64,000 bases of DNA from assembly GCA_030562215.1 (NCBI GenBank), contig JAUPFL010000001.1, positions 930,001-994,000 on the forward strand. The letters run 5' to 3'. Positions within the stretch are counted from its first letter, which is position 1; each line of letters starts with the position of its first letter. The notes beneath the pieces were generated by a model. It was not told the DNA's origin. It was given only the letters and a program-made list of their open reading frames with translations, and did no database searches. Positions 9,288 through 20,714 of this stretch are shown here, piece after piece. The stretch comes from Peribacillus frigoritolerans. GTDB lineage: Bacteria; Bacillota; Bacilli; Bacillales; DSM-1321. A program made the translations under genes and the position numbers.

Positions 9288-10825
9288 ATGAATATACTTG
9301 CTTTTATATTATTTCTAATGATTGTCGGGTTAACATTGGTCATTACTTATTTTGCTTCACGGCGCACCAAAACGACCGCGGACTTTTATACGGCAGACAG
9401 CAGCCTTACTGGATGGCAGAATGGCTGGGCCATTGCGGGAGATTATATGTCCGCCGCCTCATTTTTGGGAATAGCCGGCATGGTCGCACTCTCTGGATTT
9501 GATGGTTTTTTCTATAGCATAGGTTTCCTGGTTGCGTATCTGGTCGTTCTTTATATCGTGGCCGAACCGCTTCGCAACCTTGGCAAGTATACATTGGCGG
9601 ACATGATCGCTGCCCGTTTCAATGAAAAGAAAGTACGCGGGGTTGCTGCCCTTAACACCATTTCGATTTCAACCTTTTATATGATCGCCCAATTAGTCGG
9701 TGCAGGTGCCCTTATAAAACTCTTACTTGGAATTGATTATTTATACTCCGTCATCATTGTAGGTATTTTAATGACCGTATACGTCGTATTTGGCGGTATG
9801 ACGGCCACAAGTTGGGTCCAAATCGTTAAAGCTGTTTTATTGATGGCAGGTACATTCATCATCTCCATCATCGTGTTGGCGAAATTCGACTTTAGCGTGA
9901 TCGAGATGTTCAGGCAGATGAAAACAGCCACTCCTTTGGGCGGGGATTTCCTTAACCCTGGAAACAAATTCAAGGATCCTTTGGATACTTTATCCCTTAA
10001 TTTAGCGCTTGTACTCGGTACGGCTGGACTACCTCACATTCTCATCCGTTTCTTTACGGTGAAAGACGCCATCACAGCCAGAAAGTCAGTGGTATATGCC
10101 ACTTGGATCATTGGCATCTTTTATATAATGACCATTTTCCTCGGCTTTGGGGCGGCAGCCTTTGTTGGATACGACAAAATCATTACCGCTAATGCGGCCG
10201 GCAATATGGCTGCTCCGCTGCTTGCCGAAGCCATTGGGGGTGACTTCCTGTTCGCCTTTGTCTCTGCAGTTGCTTTCGCTACCATTTTAGCGGTTGTGGC
10301 AGGTCTCGTCCTATCGGCAGCATCTGCTTTTGCCCATGATTTCTATGGCCACATCATCCGGAAAGGTCAAGCCACCGACAAGGAACAAGTCGTTGCTGCT
10401 CGTTGGGCATCCATCGGAGTATCCGTCCTCTCCATCATCCTTGCCTTATTTGCCCAAAACATGAATGTCGCCTTCCTTGTTTCACTTGCCTTTGCCGTCG
10501 CTGCCAGTGCCAATCTGCCCATCATTGTCTTCACCGTATTCTGGAAACGTTTTAACACGGCTGGGGCTGTCACGGGCATGTTAGTTGGACTGGTCAGTTC
10601 TTTATTGCTCGTATTCCTAAGTCCCAATGTCTGGTCACCGGTGGAGGGAGCGGCAATATTCGTTGGGGAGCCATTATTCCCACTAGCCAACCCAGGCATC
10701 ATCTCCATCCCGGTTGGATTTATCGCAGCCATCGTTGGGACACTTCTGTCAAGCAAGAAAGCTGATGCCAAAAATTCGACGAAATTTTGGTTACTGCCAA
10801 CACTGGGATGAAAGATCCTATATAG
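9288..10825 (+). CDS. Sodium/solute symporter, ActP/YwcA-like acetate permease (probable frameshift at the C-terminus)
   Basis: Integral membrane symporter of the SSS family with about 13 helices. The N-terminal DFYTADSSLTGWQNGWAIAGDYMSAASFLG and the later GTAGLPHILIRFFTV are typical of the ActP (cation/acetate) branch. As written the protein ends at 10811 after KFWLLPTLG. A one-base addition in TTTTGG near 10788 instead gives VTANTGMKDPI and a stop at 10825, total 512 residues; the ANTG tail is more family-like. It forms an operon with the DUF485 gene. Substrate (acetate or a related monocarboxylate) is by homology. Confidence 0.85.
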
Positions 10826-10860
10826 GCTGAATTCATTATTATTTTAAAATATTAAAAAAA

Positions 10861-10894
10861 GAAAGGAGATCAGGTTTCGACCTGCTCTCCTTTC
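10861..10894. terminator. Bidirectional terminator between symporter and exporter genes
   Basis: Long stem GAAAGGAGAtCAGGT/ACCTGcTCTCCTTTC around a TTCG loop, with seven A to the left and a T-rich right side. Serves the plus-strand symporter and the converging minus-strand ThrE-type genes. Confidence 0.9.
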
Positions 10895-10930
10895 TCTTTA
10901 TTCGGAACATATTCATCAGGAAGATTCCCG

Positions 10931-11376
10931 CTAACTTCTCAATCTTAACTTCCTTCTATTGTACTTAGTTACTAACTGGTTCATGACTTCTGCAAAGATC
11001 AGCCCCATCGCAATGGCACCAGCCAGCATGAAGACCTTGGCTGCCAGCTGAACGGCGACATAAAAATCATTTCCGACAAAATGCTTCATCGCGTCATACG
11101 ATAAACCTCCAGGCACGAGGGGAATGATTCCCGATACATTGAAAATCGTGATCGGCGTTTTATACCTTTTAGCAAAATATTGGCTGATGACCGCAACGAT
11201 AAATGCAGCCGCTAATGTTGCAATGATGCTGTTTATCTCATTTTCAACCAGAGCAAAGTATAAGATCCACCCCAACATCCCTACGAAACCACATTGAAAC
11301 AATGAATTTTTGGTACATTGAAGATGAGTCCAAAGGCGGCTGAGGCAATGAAACTTGTAATAAGCTGTGCAATCAT
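10931..11376 (-). CDS. ThrE-type threonine/serine exporter, small subunit (DUF3815; one frameshift)
   Basis: About 148 residues with four to five helices and the family signature NVSGIIPLVPGG. It corresponds to the C-terminal half of the single-chain ThrE of actinobacteria, here encoded separately as in B. subtilis and E. coli (YjjB). One A is missing from an A6 run near 11311, which hides the true N-terminus MIAQLITSFIASAAFG. Start 11376 is preferred over 11379 for its 7-bp spacing from GGAGG. It starts 17 bp after the larger subunit stops, so the two form an operon. Confidence 0.85.
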
Positions 11377-11395
11377 CATTCTTCCTCCCCTAAAA

Positions 11396-12150
11396 TCATA
11401 AGAAAACAAACGCGGCCGATATTCCTGCCCCGATGGCTAGAGCAGTCAACCCTGCATCCGCACCCTTGGATAGACCCGAAACCAAATGCCCTGCAATTAA
11501 ATCCCTGGCTGCATTCGTAATTAACAGCCCTGGCACAAGCGGCATCACCGCTCCGATGATTATCGTGTCCAAATTACTCCCAACTCCAATCTGGACAAAG
11601 AACATAGCTACCAATCCTACGACTAAAGAGGCGATGAATTCAGCAAAAAACGAACTTCCAGTAACCAGTGCAAATAAAGCAGGCATGAGAATCCCATTGC
11701 TCCAGCTATACAGGACCAGAGGAAATCACTCCACTGTCCTTGGAACATGATTAAAAAGCAGCCGCTCGCTATGAATGCAGCAAAGACCTGTACCCACATG
11801 GGATACCCCATCCCGGCCTTTTCGATTTGTTTTAACCGTAAATATGCTTCCTCCGGTGTCATTTCCTTGCTGGAAATCCTTCGGGATATACTGTTAACCA
11901 GCGTTACCTTATGTAAATCTGTAGATCGTTGGGAAACTCGGATCAATTTTGAAGCTGGGTGCATGCCATCCAGCGAAAAAATAATTCCAGTAGGGGTCGA
12001 AAAACTGTGTGATTCACCGCACCCAAACGCTGCAGCGATTCTAACCATCGTATCTTCCACCCGTGAGGTTTCCGCTCCGTTCTGAAGCATGATTTTCCCC
12101 GCAAGTAAACATACATCTATAATTTCATTGTATGGTAAACGATCATCCAT
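11396..12150 (-). CDS. ThrE-type threonine/serine exporter, large subunit (DUF1212; one frameshift)
   Basis: 251 residues. A cytoplasmic N-terminal domain carries the family motifs AGKIMLQNGAETSRVEDTM and FSTPTGIIFS; about five membrane helices follow, with the second half bearing a VPGLLITNAARD motif. The frame breaks near 11687 at FS/MPALF and one base restores it. ATG 12150 follows GGAGAGGATAAA. With the downstream small subunit it forms a split ThrE-like exporter, probably for threonine, serine or related small compounds; the substrate is not proven. Confidence 0.85.
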
Positions 12151-12383
12151 TTTATCCTCTCCATTACTTCCTGCATGAGTTTCTCTCAATCACAGATAAA
12201 CGATCACACCAATTTAAATCCACCTCATAATAGCCCAATTCCTGTGAAAAGGATATAAAAATATTACCTATTTAATTTAACATTTCCATTAACCTTCACT
12301 ACTATCTCCTTAATACCATTATTCCCCTTATTTCCTGCCGAAACCATTTAGTTAGCAGAAAAAATACATTCATGACCATAATT

Positions 12384-12420
12384 AAAAGGAACGCGGGCAG
12401 GAACCCAGCATCCCCTTTTT
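12384..12420 (-). terminator. Possible terminator after the hydrolase gene
   Basis: AAAAGG...CCTTTTT with an inner GGG/CCC pairing just beyond the minus-strand stop at 12434. Imperfect stem, moderate support. Confidence 0.45.
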
Positions 12421-12433
12421 CCCATCTGTACAA

Positions 12434-13240
12434 CTATAATCCCTTTTGAATGAAGCAATCCACGGTTTCATTAAACAAATCGCTTTCTTCCATGAACGGA
12501 CAATGGCAACTATCCTCAAAGATTACTAGTTCTGAGTTCGGAATGTTTTTATGCAAATGTTCCCCTGCTGCTACAGGAATGACTTTTTCATGCCTTCCAA
12601 AACAGAGAAGTGTGGGAACATTGATTGCTGGCAAGAAGTCACGATAGTCCACAATCGATTGGTCAAATAGAATGCTGCTAGCAATGGATTCCGGCATTTT
12701 GGTCACTTCCCCAAGCATCCAGCTTGCATCCTCTGCAGATAATTCATTGTTGAACATGGAAGCAAGGAATCCTTGCAAAAATGGGGAACGATTCGTTTGA
12801 ATTTCGGTCATGAAGGCAATCAACGTGTTCATATCAAATGCACCGATATTAAAATCGGGCCACTTGAAATCAGAGGCCAATTCATCGACTATCACAGTTG
12901 AATGAATATTTCCCTCACCGAATTGCTTAAGATAATCCCAAACGACAAATGCCCCCATCGACCAGCCTACAAGTATGACATCCTTTAATCCCAGTTCACC
13001 TATGAACGCATGAAGATCTTTTGCATAAATCGAGACCGTATTTCCGTAATGAACATGATTTGACTGGCCATGACTTCTTAAATCAAGTAAGATCGTTCTA
13101 TATTTTTCTGAAAAGTACGGCAGCTGCCTTTTAAAGAACCGGCTGCTCATCCACACACCATGGATAAAAATAATCGGTCTCCCCTGGCCCTTTTCTTCAT
13201 AAAACAATCGAACGCCTTCTTCCACCTCAACAAATGCCAT
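12434..13240 (-). CDS. Alpha/beta-hydrolase fold enzyme
   Basis: 268 residues, intact. N-terminal RPIIFIHGVWMSS oxyanion segment, nucleophile elbow GWSMGAF with catalytic Ser, LLCFGRHEKVIP near the acid position, and catalytic His in EDSCHCPFMEE. A lid region lies between residues 125 and 200. Resembles esterases and haloperoxidase-like hydrolases, but the substrate cannot be predicted. ATG 13240 is chosen because GGAGGGG lies 6 bp upstream. Monocistronic, divergent from the symporter gene. Confidence 0.8.
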   Translation of the reverse strand: MAFVEVEEGVRLFYEEKGQGRPIIFIHGVWMSSRFFKRQLPYFSEKYRTILLDLRSHGQSNHVHYGNTVSIYAKDLHAFIGELGLKDVILVGWSMGAFVVWDYLKQFGEGNIHSTVIVDELASDFKWPDFNIGAFDMNTLIAFMTEIQTNRSPFLQGFLASMFNNELSAEDASWMLGEVTKMPESIASSILFDQSIVDYRDFLPAINVPTLLCFGRHEKVIPVAAGEHLHKNIPNSELVIFEDSCHCPFMEESDLFNETVDCFIQKGL

Positions 13241-13329
13241 TCTACCCCTCCTTCTCGATATTTCGCCATCCATTCCCCATTATTATTTATTGCATTTCTT
13301 CTTTTAACATTCCTTCCTATAAAAAAATA

Positions 13330-13358
13330 TTGTCAAACCTGATTTTAGAGTTGATAAT
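13330..13358 (+). promoter_or_regulatory. Sigma-A-type promoter of the DAACS symporter
   Basis: TTGTCA, 17-bp spacer, GATAAT (five of six in both hexamers), 47 bp upstream of the symporter start codon. Confidence 0.6.
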
Positions 13359-13405
13359 GAAGTATATTTTTATTGATATCTTCATCCTGAAAGGACGGAA
13401 TTTAA

Positions 13406-14638
13406 ATGAAGAGCTTTATCAAAAACTATCGATCCTCTTTAATACTGCTCACTGCGATTATTATCGGTGGGATAGCGGGCGTGGTTTTCGGGGAGAAAAC
13501 CTCGGTCATACAGCCGCTAGGGGACTTATTCTTAAATCTGATGTTCACGATCATCGTCCCATTGGTATTTTTCAGCATTGCTTCAGCGATTGCCAATATG
13601 AGCGGAATGAAGCGACTCGGAAAAATCATGGGAAGCATCGTTCTCGTTTTCCTGACAACAGCCGCTTTAGCTGCCGTCATTGGATTTATTGGGACAACCA
13701 TCGTCAATCCTTTGGAAGGCACAGATACGACAGCCATTAAAGAACTGATGGAAAACAGTTCCCCTGAAGAGACCATCGAAGAAGTTTCTTTCTTCAGTCA
13801 ACTGGTCAACACTGTAACCGTTTCCGATTTCCCAGAACTGTTCTCCAGAAGCAATATGCTTCAGCTAATCGTTTTCTCAGTATTAATCGGACTTTCCACT
13901 GCACTGGTCGGTGAGAAAGCAAGACCGATTACCGAGTTTTTGACAGCGGGTACAGCTGTCATGATGAAGGTCGTCAAAATCGTCATGTACTATGCTCCAA
14001 TAGGACTTGGTGCTTATTTTGCAGCGATTATCGGGCAGCTTGGACCGCAGATTTTAGAAGGCTATGCCCGCACTTTCATTCTATATCTAGTCTTGGCCTT
14101 GATTTATTATTTCGGCTTCTTCACTTTGTATGCCTTCATCGCAGGCGGGAAAGATGGAGTTAAACTTTTTTGGAAAAATGCCCTGACACCATCCATTACA
14201 GCCATCGCAACTTGTTCAAGTGCCGCGTCCATTCCAGTCAATCTGGAATCAGTCAAGAAAATGGGCGTGCCTAAGGATATAGCGGAGACTGTCATCCCAC
14301 TCGGAGCCAACACTCATAAAGATGGTTCGGTATTCGGCGGTGTATTGAAAATCGTTTTCCTATTCAGCTTATTTGGAAAGGATATGACAAGCATTTCAAG
14401 CATTTTAAGTATACTTGCTGTTGCCTTTTTGGTTGGAGCCGTTATGGGTGCCATTCCTGGGGGCGGCATGATTGGGGAAATGTTGATTCTTAGCGTATTC
14501 GGCTTCCCTGTTGAAGTCCTGCCTATCATTGCCGTTATATCCACGATCATCGATGCTCCCGCTACTCTGCTTAACTCAACAGGAAACACGGTTTGTGCCA
14601 TGCTTGTCACAAGGCTTGTTGAGGGAAAAACTGGTTAA
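13406..14638 (+). CDS. Dicarboxylate/amino acid:cation symporter (DAACS/GltP family)
   Basis: 410-residue membrane transporter, intact. Shows the DAACS elevator fold: eight helices plus two re-entrant loops. The first loop contains the serine-rich TCSSAASIPV (about residues 271-280), helix 7 has the NTHKDGS motif, and the second loop has the IPGGGMIGEM segment. These residues bind substrate and cations in GltPh-type proteins. Likely substrates are glutamate, aspartate or C4-dicarboxylates; helix 8 carries DAPATLLNSTGNT, where an Asp-to-other change often decides substrate. Start ATG follows AAAGGACGG. It stands alone between a promoter and a terminator. Confidence 0.9.
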   Translation: MKSFIKNYRSSLILLTAIIIGGIAGVVFGEKTSVIQPLGDLFLNLMFTIIVPLVFFSIASAIANMSGMKRLGKIMGSIVLVFLTTAALAAVIGFIGTTIVNPLEGTDTTAIKELMENSSPEETIEEVSFFSQLVNTVTVSDFPELFSRSNMLQLIVFSVLIGLSTALVGEKARPITEFLTAGTAVMMKVVKIVMYYAPIGLGAYFAAIIGQLGPQILEGYARTFILYLVLALIYYFGFFTLYAFIAGGKDGVKLFWKNALTPSITAIATCSSAASIPVNLESVKKMGVPKDIAETVIPLGANTHKDGSVFGGVLKIVFLFSLFGKDMTSISSILSILAVAFLVGAVMGAIPGGGMIGEMLILSVFGFPVEVLPIIAVISTIIDAPATLLNSTGNTVCAMLVTRLVEGKTG

Positions 14639-14685
14639 AACAAGCATTCATTAAAGAAAAATCAGCCGTATGATTCTTATAACTG

Positions 14686-14719
14686 ACTGGCTCCTGGTTA
14701 AAACAGGAGCCAGTTTTTT
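14686..14719 (+). terminator. Rho-independent terminator of the DAACS symporter gene
   Basis: Stem ACTGGCTCCTG/CAGGAGCCAGT followed by six T. Confidence 0.92.
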
Positions 14720-14753
14720 CATTTCCACGACTTTCTTTCAAACAGTTCTTTAA

Positions 14754-14785
14754 TTGACAAGGGGTTCCTTCCCCTTACATAGAAT
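14754..14785 (+). promoter_or_regulatory. Promoter with 20-bp spacer and spacer dyad (MerR-type architecture) before the YhhN gene
   Basis: TTGACA at 14754-14759 and TAGAAT at 14780-14785 are separated by 20 bp. A dyad AAGGGG-N6-CCCCTT (14759-14776) fills most of the spacer. Over-long spacers carrying a dyad are the hallmark of promoters activated by MerR-family regulators. No MerR gene is in the window, and the sequence has a known indel problem in homopolymers, so the spacing should be treated with care. Confidence 0.5.
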
Positions 14786-14808
14786 TAAAGATTGAAGGAG
14801 GGAATGGA

Positions 14809-15480
14809 ATGTTAATGAAATGCTTACCTGCCGCAATCCTTATCACGGGACTATCATATATTTTCCTTATACCTGAAGAGCCTTTAATCATCAAAATACT
14901 GTTCAAGGTACTCCCCATGTTATTGATTTTGCTCTACACCCGCACAAATGTGGGAAGACGGGATCGTTACCAATCCTTGATCCTTCTTGGTTTATTCTTT
15001 TGCATGCTTGGAGATGGTTTGTTGATCTGGTTCGTCATCGGGCTTTCCGCCTTCTTGATCGGCCACCTTTTCTATATTTCGGCATTCCTTGGACTGTGGA
15101 ACTTTTCATGGATTCGATTTGCGACGATTCTTCCGATTAGCATTTACTCCACTTGGATTGGCCGTGAAATTGTACATTCGTTAATCGAAAAAGGTGAACA
15201 TAACCTCATCATCCCTGTGACCTGTTATGTAACGGTCATCTCCCTCATGGGCTGGGCGGCATTCATGACCGGAAATACGGCCGCAATCATAGGCGGGGTC
15301 CTGTTTGTAATTTCCGACTCCATTTTATCTTGGAACAAATTCATCGATGATGTTACCTATTCCGGTCCACTTATCATGCTTACCTACTATGCAGCCCAGT
15401 TTTGCATCGCTTACAGCATTCGCAGGAAACCTTCCTTTCATTTATCGAAAGGTTTGAAAAGTGAACGGACTATCCAGTGA
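14809..15480 (+). CDS. YhhN/TMEM86-family membrane protein (lysoplasmalogenase-like)
   Basis: 223 residues, almost entirely hydrophobic with about eight helices, intact. Family motifs are visible: CMLGDGLLIW near residue 65, FLIGHLFYI near 85 and the C-terminal SDSILSWNKF segment with conserved acidic and polar residues. Members of the family (TMEM86, YhhN) include lysoplasmalogenases; bacterial members are mostly untested. ATG 14809 follows GAAGGAGGGAATGGA. Monocistronic behind an unusual promoter and before a bidirectional terminator. Confidence 0.8.
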   Translation: MLMKCLPAAILITGLSYIFLIPEEPLIIKILFKVLPMLLILLYTRTNVGRRDRYQSLILLGLFFCMLGDGLLIWFVIGLSAFLIGHLFYISAFLGLWNFSWIRFATILPISIYSTWIGREIVHSLIEKGEHNLIIPVTCYVTVISLMGWAAFMTGNTAAIIGGVLFVISDSILSWNKFIDDVTYSGPLIMLTYYAAQFCIAYSIRRKPSFHLSKGLKSERTIQ

Positions 15481-15520
15481 ATTCAATGGACAAGCGTTCC
15501 ACATGAAACATTTTCAATAT

Positions 15521-15564
15521 AAAAAGGCATTCACAGTTCTGCTTGAACTGTGGACGCCTTTTTT
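15521..15564. terminator. Bidirectional terminator
   Basis: AAAAAGGC-N2-TCACAGTTC and GAACTGTGGA-GCCTTTTTT form a long stem with a TGCTT loop between convergent genes ending at 15480 and 15563. Confidence 0.9.
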
Positions 15565-16762
15565 ATCCCTTAATCTTCTTGATGAAGACTACTTTTAAAT
15601 AATTCCCTTCCTTATACTCAGGTATTGTTTTAAAATCAGCCGGCAATGAGAATTGTTCCATGATCTCATACTTTCCATTCATTTCCTTGAAAGCAACATC
15701 AATGAAATTCTTGAATTTTTTCATGTCGAATGTACTGCAATTAGTTGAGGCGATAATGACCCCATTATCTTCCGTAATGGAAATGGTATCCTTCAATAAA
15801 TTCGTATAGTCTTTTCCGGCACTGAAAGTAAACTTCTTCGATTTGGCAAAGCTGGGCGGATCAAGGATGACCATTTCAAATTTCAAAGCTTTCTTCACCG
15901 CATATTTAAAATACTTGAAAACATCCATCACCACGATATTGTGAGCTTCAGGATCTATGCCATTCACACTGAACTGCTCGATCGTCTTTGGTAAACTGCG
16001 ATTCGCAAGGTCGACACTCGTTGTTTTGGCAGCACTGCCTAAAGCGGCAAACACGGAGAATGCCCCCGTATAAGAGAACATATTCAACACCGTTTTCCCT
16101 TTTGCGTATTCATCCCGGATTTTCCTTCTGACATCGCGTTGATCAAGGAAGACACCGACCATTGCCCCATCATTCAGATAAACAGCGAAATGGACTCCAT
16201 TTTCCTTTACAAGAAGCGGAAATGCCGGCTGTTCGCCCGTGACAAAATCGTCTTCATCCACGTACTGCCCTTTTTGTATCAAAGCGTTTCTTCTGATAAA
16301 TCGATTTGACCTCGACCGTTTCCTGCAATGCTTTAATGATGTAGTCTTTAAAGGAATATATTCCTTTGCTATACCAGCTAATGACATAGTGACCATCATA
16401 ATGATCAATGATTAAACCGCCAATTCCATCACCTTCCCCATTAAACAAGCGGAAAGCTGTAGTCTCCCCATCTTCAAAAAAGACTTTCGGAATTCATATG
16501 CTGCCTGGATTTTGCCGTTAAAGAAAGATTGATCGATCTTTTCATTCTCCCTTCGGGTCAATACCCAGCCATAGCCCTTATTCTGTATACCATAATATCC
16601 TTTTGCCAGAAAGCGGTTGTTCTCATCCACCAAGCGCATCAAGGCCCCCTCTTCCTGAAGGTCATTAAGATTGGCTATCGACTCTTTAACAATCAAGGGA
16701 AAACCCTTGCTGATTTTACTTACGAACTTAGCTTTCACTTTTATATCTATTTCTTTTCCCAT
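15563..16762 (-). CDS. Class I SAM-dependent rRNA methyltransferase, RlmI/YwbD type (two frameshifts)
   Basis: Cytosine-C5 rRNA methyltransferase family with an N-terminal PUA domain (1-75), a central EEHEE domain and a Rossmann-fold catalytic domain. SAM motif VLNMFSYTGAFSVFAA, motif IV DPPSFA and substrate segment TNCSTFD are visible in the C-terminal half. Two shifts are seen: a missing T near 16482 and, unusually, an apparent extra A near 16270 (five A where four give DTKGQYVDEDDF). With both corrected the span is exactly 400 codons, normal for RlmI. The E. coli enzyme methylates 23S rRNA C1962; target here by homology only. Confidence 0.85.
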
Positions 16763-16825
16763 CTATATCATCCTATCTTTGCAAATGCTTTCCTCCCCAT
16801 TTTACCCTAATCCCCTTATAAATAA

Positions 16826-16857
16826 AAACCAGCCCGGTTCCTTAACCTGGCTGGTTT
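16826..16857 (-). terminator. Terminator of the PTS IIC gene
   Basis: AAACCAGCC and GGCTGGTTT with inner GGTT/AACC; A-rich left flank gives a T-run on the minus strand, 15 bp past the stop at 16872. Confidence 0.85.
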
Positions 16858-16871
16858 CCAAAAAACTTTGA

Positions 16872-17893
16872 TTATGAAACTTCCAAATGGAGATCGCCTG
16901 GCTTAACTTTACCCATCATCTTCAATACACGATGTAAGGCAAGTGTGATCACAGCTGGCAATACCATACCCACTGCCACATAAACCAAGAACGTGTATAA
17001 CCCCTGACCGGTTATGATGGCAATCGGGGCAATCATTGAACTTAACCCCATGCCGCCAAGTTCATACGGCACTTGAAAATTGAATGCCAAGGTAGCGATA
17101 GGCGCACAGATGATTGCCGCCACAAAGGCGGAACTACATATAATGGTTTTTTGATTAAGTTAGGAAATTGAACTTTTGGCGTAACGACCATCTGTGCCAG
17201 GAACCCGCCCATATCATTATCTTTATAAGACATGACAGTGAACCCGACAAACTGAACCGTACATCCGATTAGAGCTGCAGCACTGGAAACCGGATCCAAT
17301 TGCAGGGCAATCGCCAGTGCAGCGGAAGACGCCGGTGTCATCAATAATATGCTCCATACCAAGGCTATGACCATGGAACCGATTAAGGGAGAACCCTCGA
17401 CCGCAGCCGTGGTTTGACTGCTTATCCATGTTAGGAGAGGAGTCGTGACAAGAGCCAGGCCATATCCCGAAACTCCACCGACAAGAACTGCACCCATAGG
17501 GATGGCCATGATGTCCAACTTCGTTTTGCCGATTAGGCGCTTACCTATATATGTTGCAATTACCGCTGCCAAGACAGCACTTAGTGGCTGACCCGTAACA
17601 ATCGTGAAGGCACCTTCAGCCGTTTTGTGAATGGCAGCACCTCCAACAGCACTTGAAGCCATGGCGCTAAAGATAATTAATGAATTTCCTCCAAGCTGAT
17701 ATGCGATTCCTGCTCCTAAAGCTGGTGCTAGCAAGACCTTTGCGGCCCCGCCAATTGCCAGGAAGACCTCCCAACCTAAATATCCCCCTATGGATTCAAA
17801 CAATAACCCGATCCCTAATGTAACCAAAACAGCGTTGGCTATCCCTGTTGATGCCTTGTACATTCGATTGCTGATGTATTCTTTCCTGCTCAC
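16872..17893 (-). CDS. PTS transporter subunit IIC-like membrane protein, stand-alone (one frameshift)
   Basis: Membrane protein of about 340 residues with roughly ten helices of the PF13303-type EIIC family. Small-residue-rich helices dominate, for example VLLAPALGAGIAYQLGG and FSAMASSAVGGAAIHKTAEGAF. No IIA or IIB phosphotransfer domain or gene lies next to it, so phosphotransfer in cis is absent. One A missing from an A-run near 17155 shifts the frame after NLIKK; restored, the helix continues TIICSSAFVAAIIC. GTG 17893 is the start, with AAGGAG 12 bp upstream. Substrate unknown. Confidence 0.75.
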
Positions 17894-18270
17894 TCTATCT
17901 CCACTCCTTATTAATTATCAGAATATTCAATTTAGGAAAATCGAAAAAAATAAAGGTCTTCTTTTAAAAAGCCTATTAAGTATATCGTACTACTACCTAA
18001 ATGTCTGTTAATGTCTGTTCGTATAATAACATGAATTTTCTGATAATGTAAATGATATTTTTATTCTAATAAAATAAAAGCGCTTTCAAAAAATAAAGGT
18101 TTAACACATTACTATCAAATAAAAGTTAATAATTTATTATTCCAAAATAAGTTATCCCCTTTTAAGGATGTCTACATGGAGACATTTCGGTACATTTGCG
18201 ACAAAAAAAAAGAACCCGATTAAGGATTCTCTCACTAGCTGGATTTATGCTTTTCTTATAGATACCCATC
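17894..18270. other. Intergenic region between PTS IIC and GltC-like genes
   Basis: 377 bp, AT-rich, no gene seen. It holds the cre-like site at 18075-18088 and the promoter region of the PTS IIC gene. An A9 tract lies at about 18203. Confidence 0.5.
18075..18088. promoter_or_regulatory. cre-like site upstream of the PTS IIC gene
   Basis: TAAAAGCGCTTTCA matches the CcpA consensus TGWAANCGNTNWCA at all but the second base. It is about 180 bp before the GTG start, consistent with carbon-catabolite control of a sugar transporter. The distance is long for simple repression. Confidence 0.5.
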
Positions 18271-19176
18271 CTATTTTTGAAAACCTTCCAATTTTGCAAA
18301 AGTGTCCTTCAAATATTGGTAAAACAATTTCTCCGTTGGCATCAGTTCCCTATCCGCCGGAACGATGACCCCTACAGCCCTGGTTACAGCTGGATCCTCC
18401 AGCGGCAATTTAACCGTAAAACGCGGCAAGCTATCAATCAAGGAAATCTCAGGTATCAAGGTTATACCCAGACCTGCTGCCACCAGGCCTTTTATGGCAT
18501 CAGTATCTTTCCCTTCAAATGCCACTTCCGGTTCAAAGCCATGCAATTTGCAAGCTTTCATAACGAGATCCCTTAAAACATAGCCCTTTGGAGATAAGAT
18601 GAACGGATTTCCTTGAAGCTCATTCAAGGATAGTGATTTCTTCAGGGACAAAGGATGGCTTTCTGGTAAAAGGGCAACTAAGTTCTCAATAAACAGCGTT
18701 TCACCTTTGATTTTCTTTTCATTCACCGGCAGCGGACCGATCAAGGCCATGTTAATGTTACCTTTAATCACAGAATCTATCAGGTAGCGATATGAACCTT
18801 GTTTCAATGTGAATTTCGCCTGCGGGTAACTTTCCCTGAAGTCGGAAATGGCCCTTGGCAATATATAAGAAGCTAAACTGCTGGGAAAGCCGATGCGGAT
18901 TGTCCCTTTTTCCGGATCCAGACTTTCAGCCATCTCACGCTTGGCACGATCGATAATATCCATAGCTTGTTCCATATGAGTTAAAAATGTATGTCCTATA
19001 GGCGTCAATCTAATCTTTCGGCCTTCCCTGATAAATAAGGGCACACCCAGCTCTTCTTCTAAATTGTAAATTTGGCGACTGACAGCAGACTGGGCAACAT
19101 GCAAATCCACTGCCGCTTCCGTCATATGTTCACGCTTTGCCACTTCAATGAAATATTCGATTTGCCTTAATTCCAA
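18271..19176 (-). CDS. LysR-family regulator, GltC-like
   Basis: 301 residues, intact. Winged helix-turn-helix at 1-60 (MELRQIEYFIEVAKREHMTEAA then QSAVSRQIYNLEEELG) and a periplasmic-binding-like effector domain at 90-295. The overall wording, such as GTIRIGFPSSLAS and KQGSYRYLIDSV, is close to B. subtilis GltC, the glutamate-responsive activator of gltAB. Here it is divergent from gdhA instead of gltAB, so it may regulate glutamate dehydrogenase. Target is inferred from position only. Confidence 0.85.
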   Translation of the reverse strand: MELRQIEYFIEVAKREHMTEAAVDLHVAQSAVSRQIYNLEEELGVPLFIREGRKIRLTPIGHTFLTHMEQAMDIIDRAKREMAESLDPEKGTIRIGFPSSLASYILPRAISDFRESYPQAKFTLKQGSYRYLIDSVIKGNINMALIGPLPVNEKKIKGETLFIENLVALLPESHPLSLKKSLSLNELQGNPFILSPKGYVLRDLVMKACKLHGFEPEVAFEGKDTDAIKGLVAAGLGITLIPEISLIDSLPRFTVKLPLEDPAVTRAVGVIVPADRELMPTEKLFYQYLKDTFAKLEGFQK

Positions 19177-19215
19177 TCTAAGCTCCCTCTTTCATATCAA
19201 AACAGCATGTTATTT

Positions 19216-19230
19216 ATCTAATATTCAGAT
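19216..19230. promoter_or_regulatory. LysR-type box in the gltC-like/gdhA intergenic region
   Basis: ATCTAATATTCAGAT is a near-perfect dyad with the T-N11-A layout of LysR-family binding sites. It is 40 bp from the regulator start and 100 bp from the gdhA start, right for control of both. Confidence 0.55.
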
Positions 19231-19319
19231 TGTTTATTTCATTTTTAAATTATACCATGAAAGTATCATATAAAAACCGATAGACTTACCCTATTTAATA
19301 TTTTATGACTTTATCTTAA

Positions 19320-20714
<1,395 letters not shown>

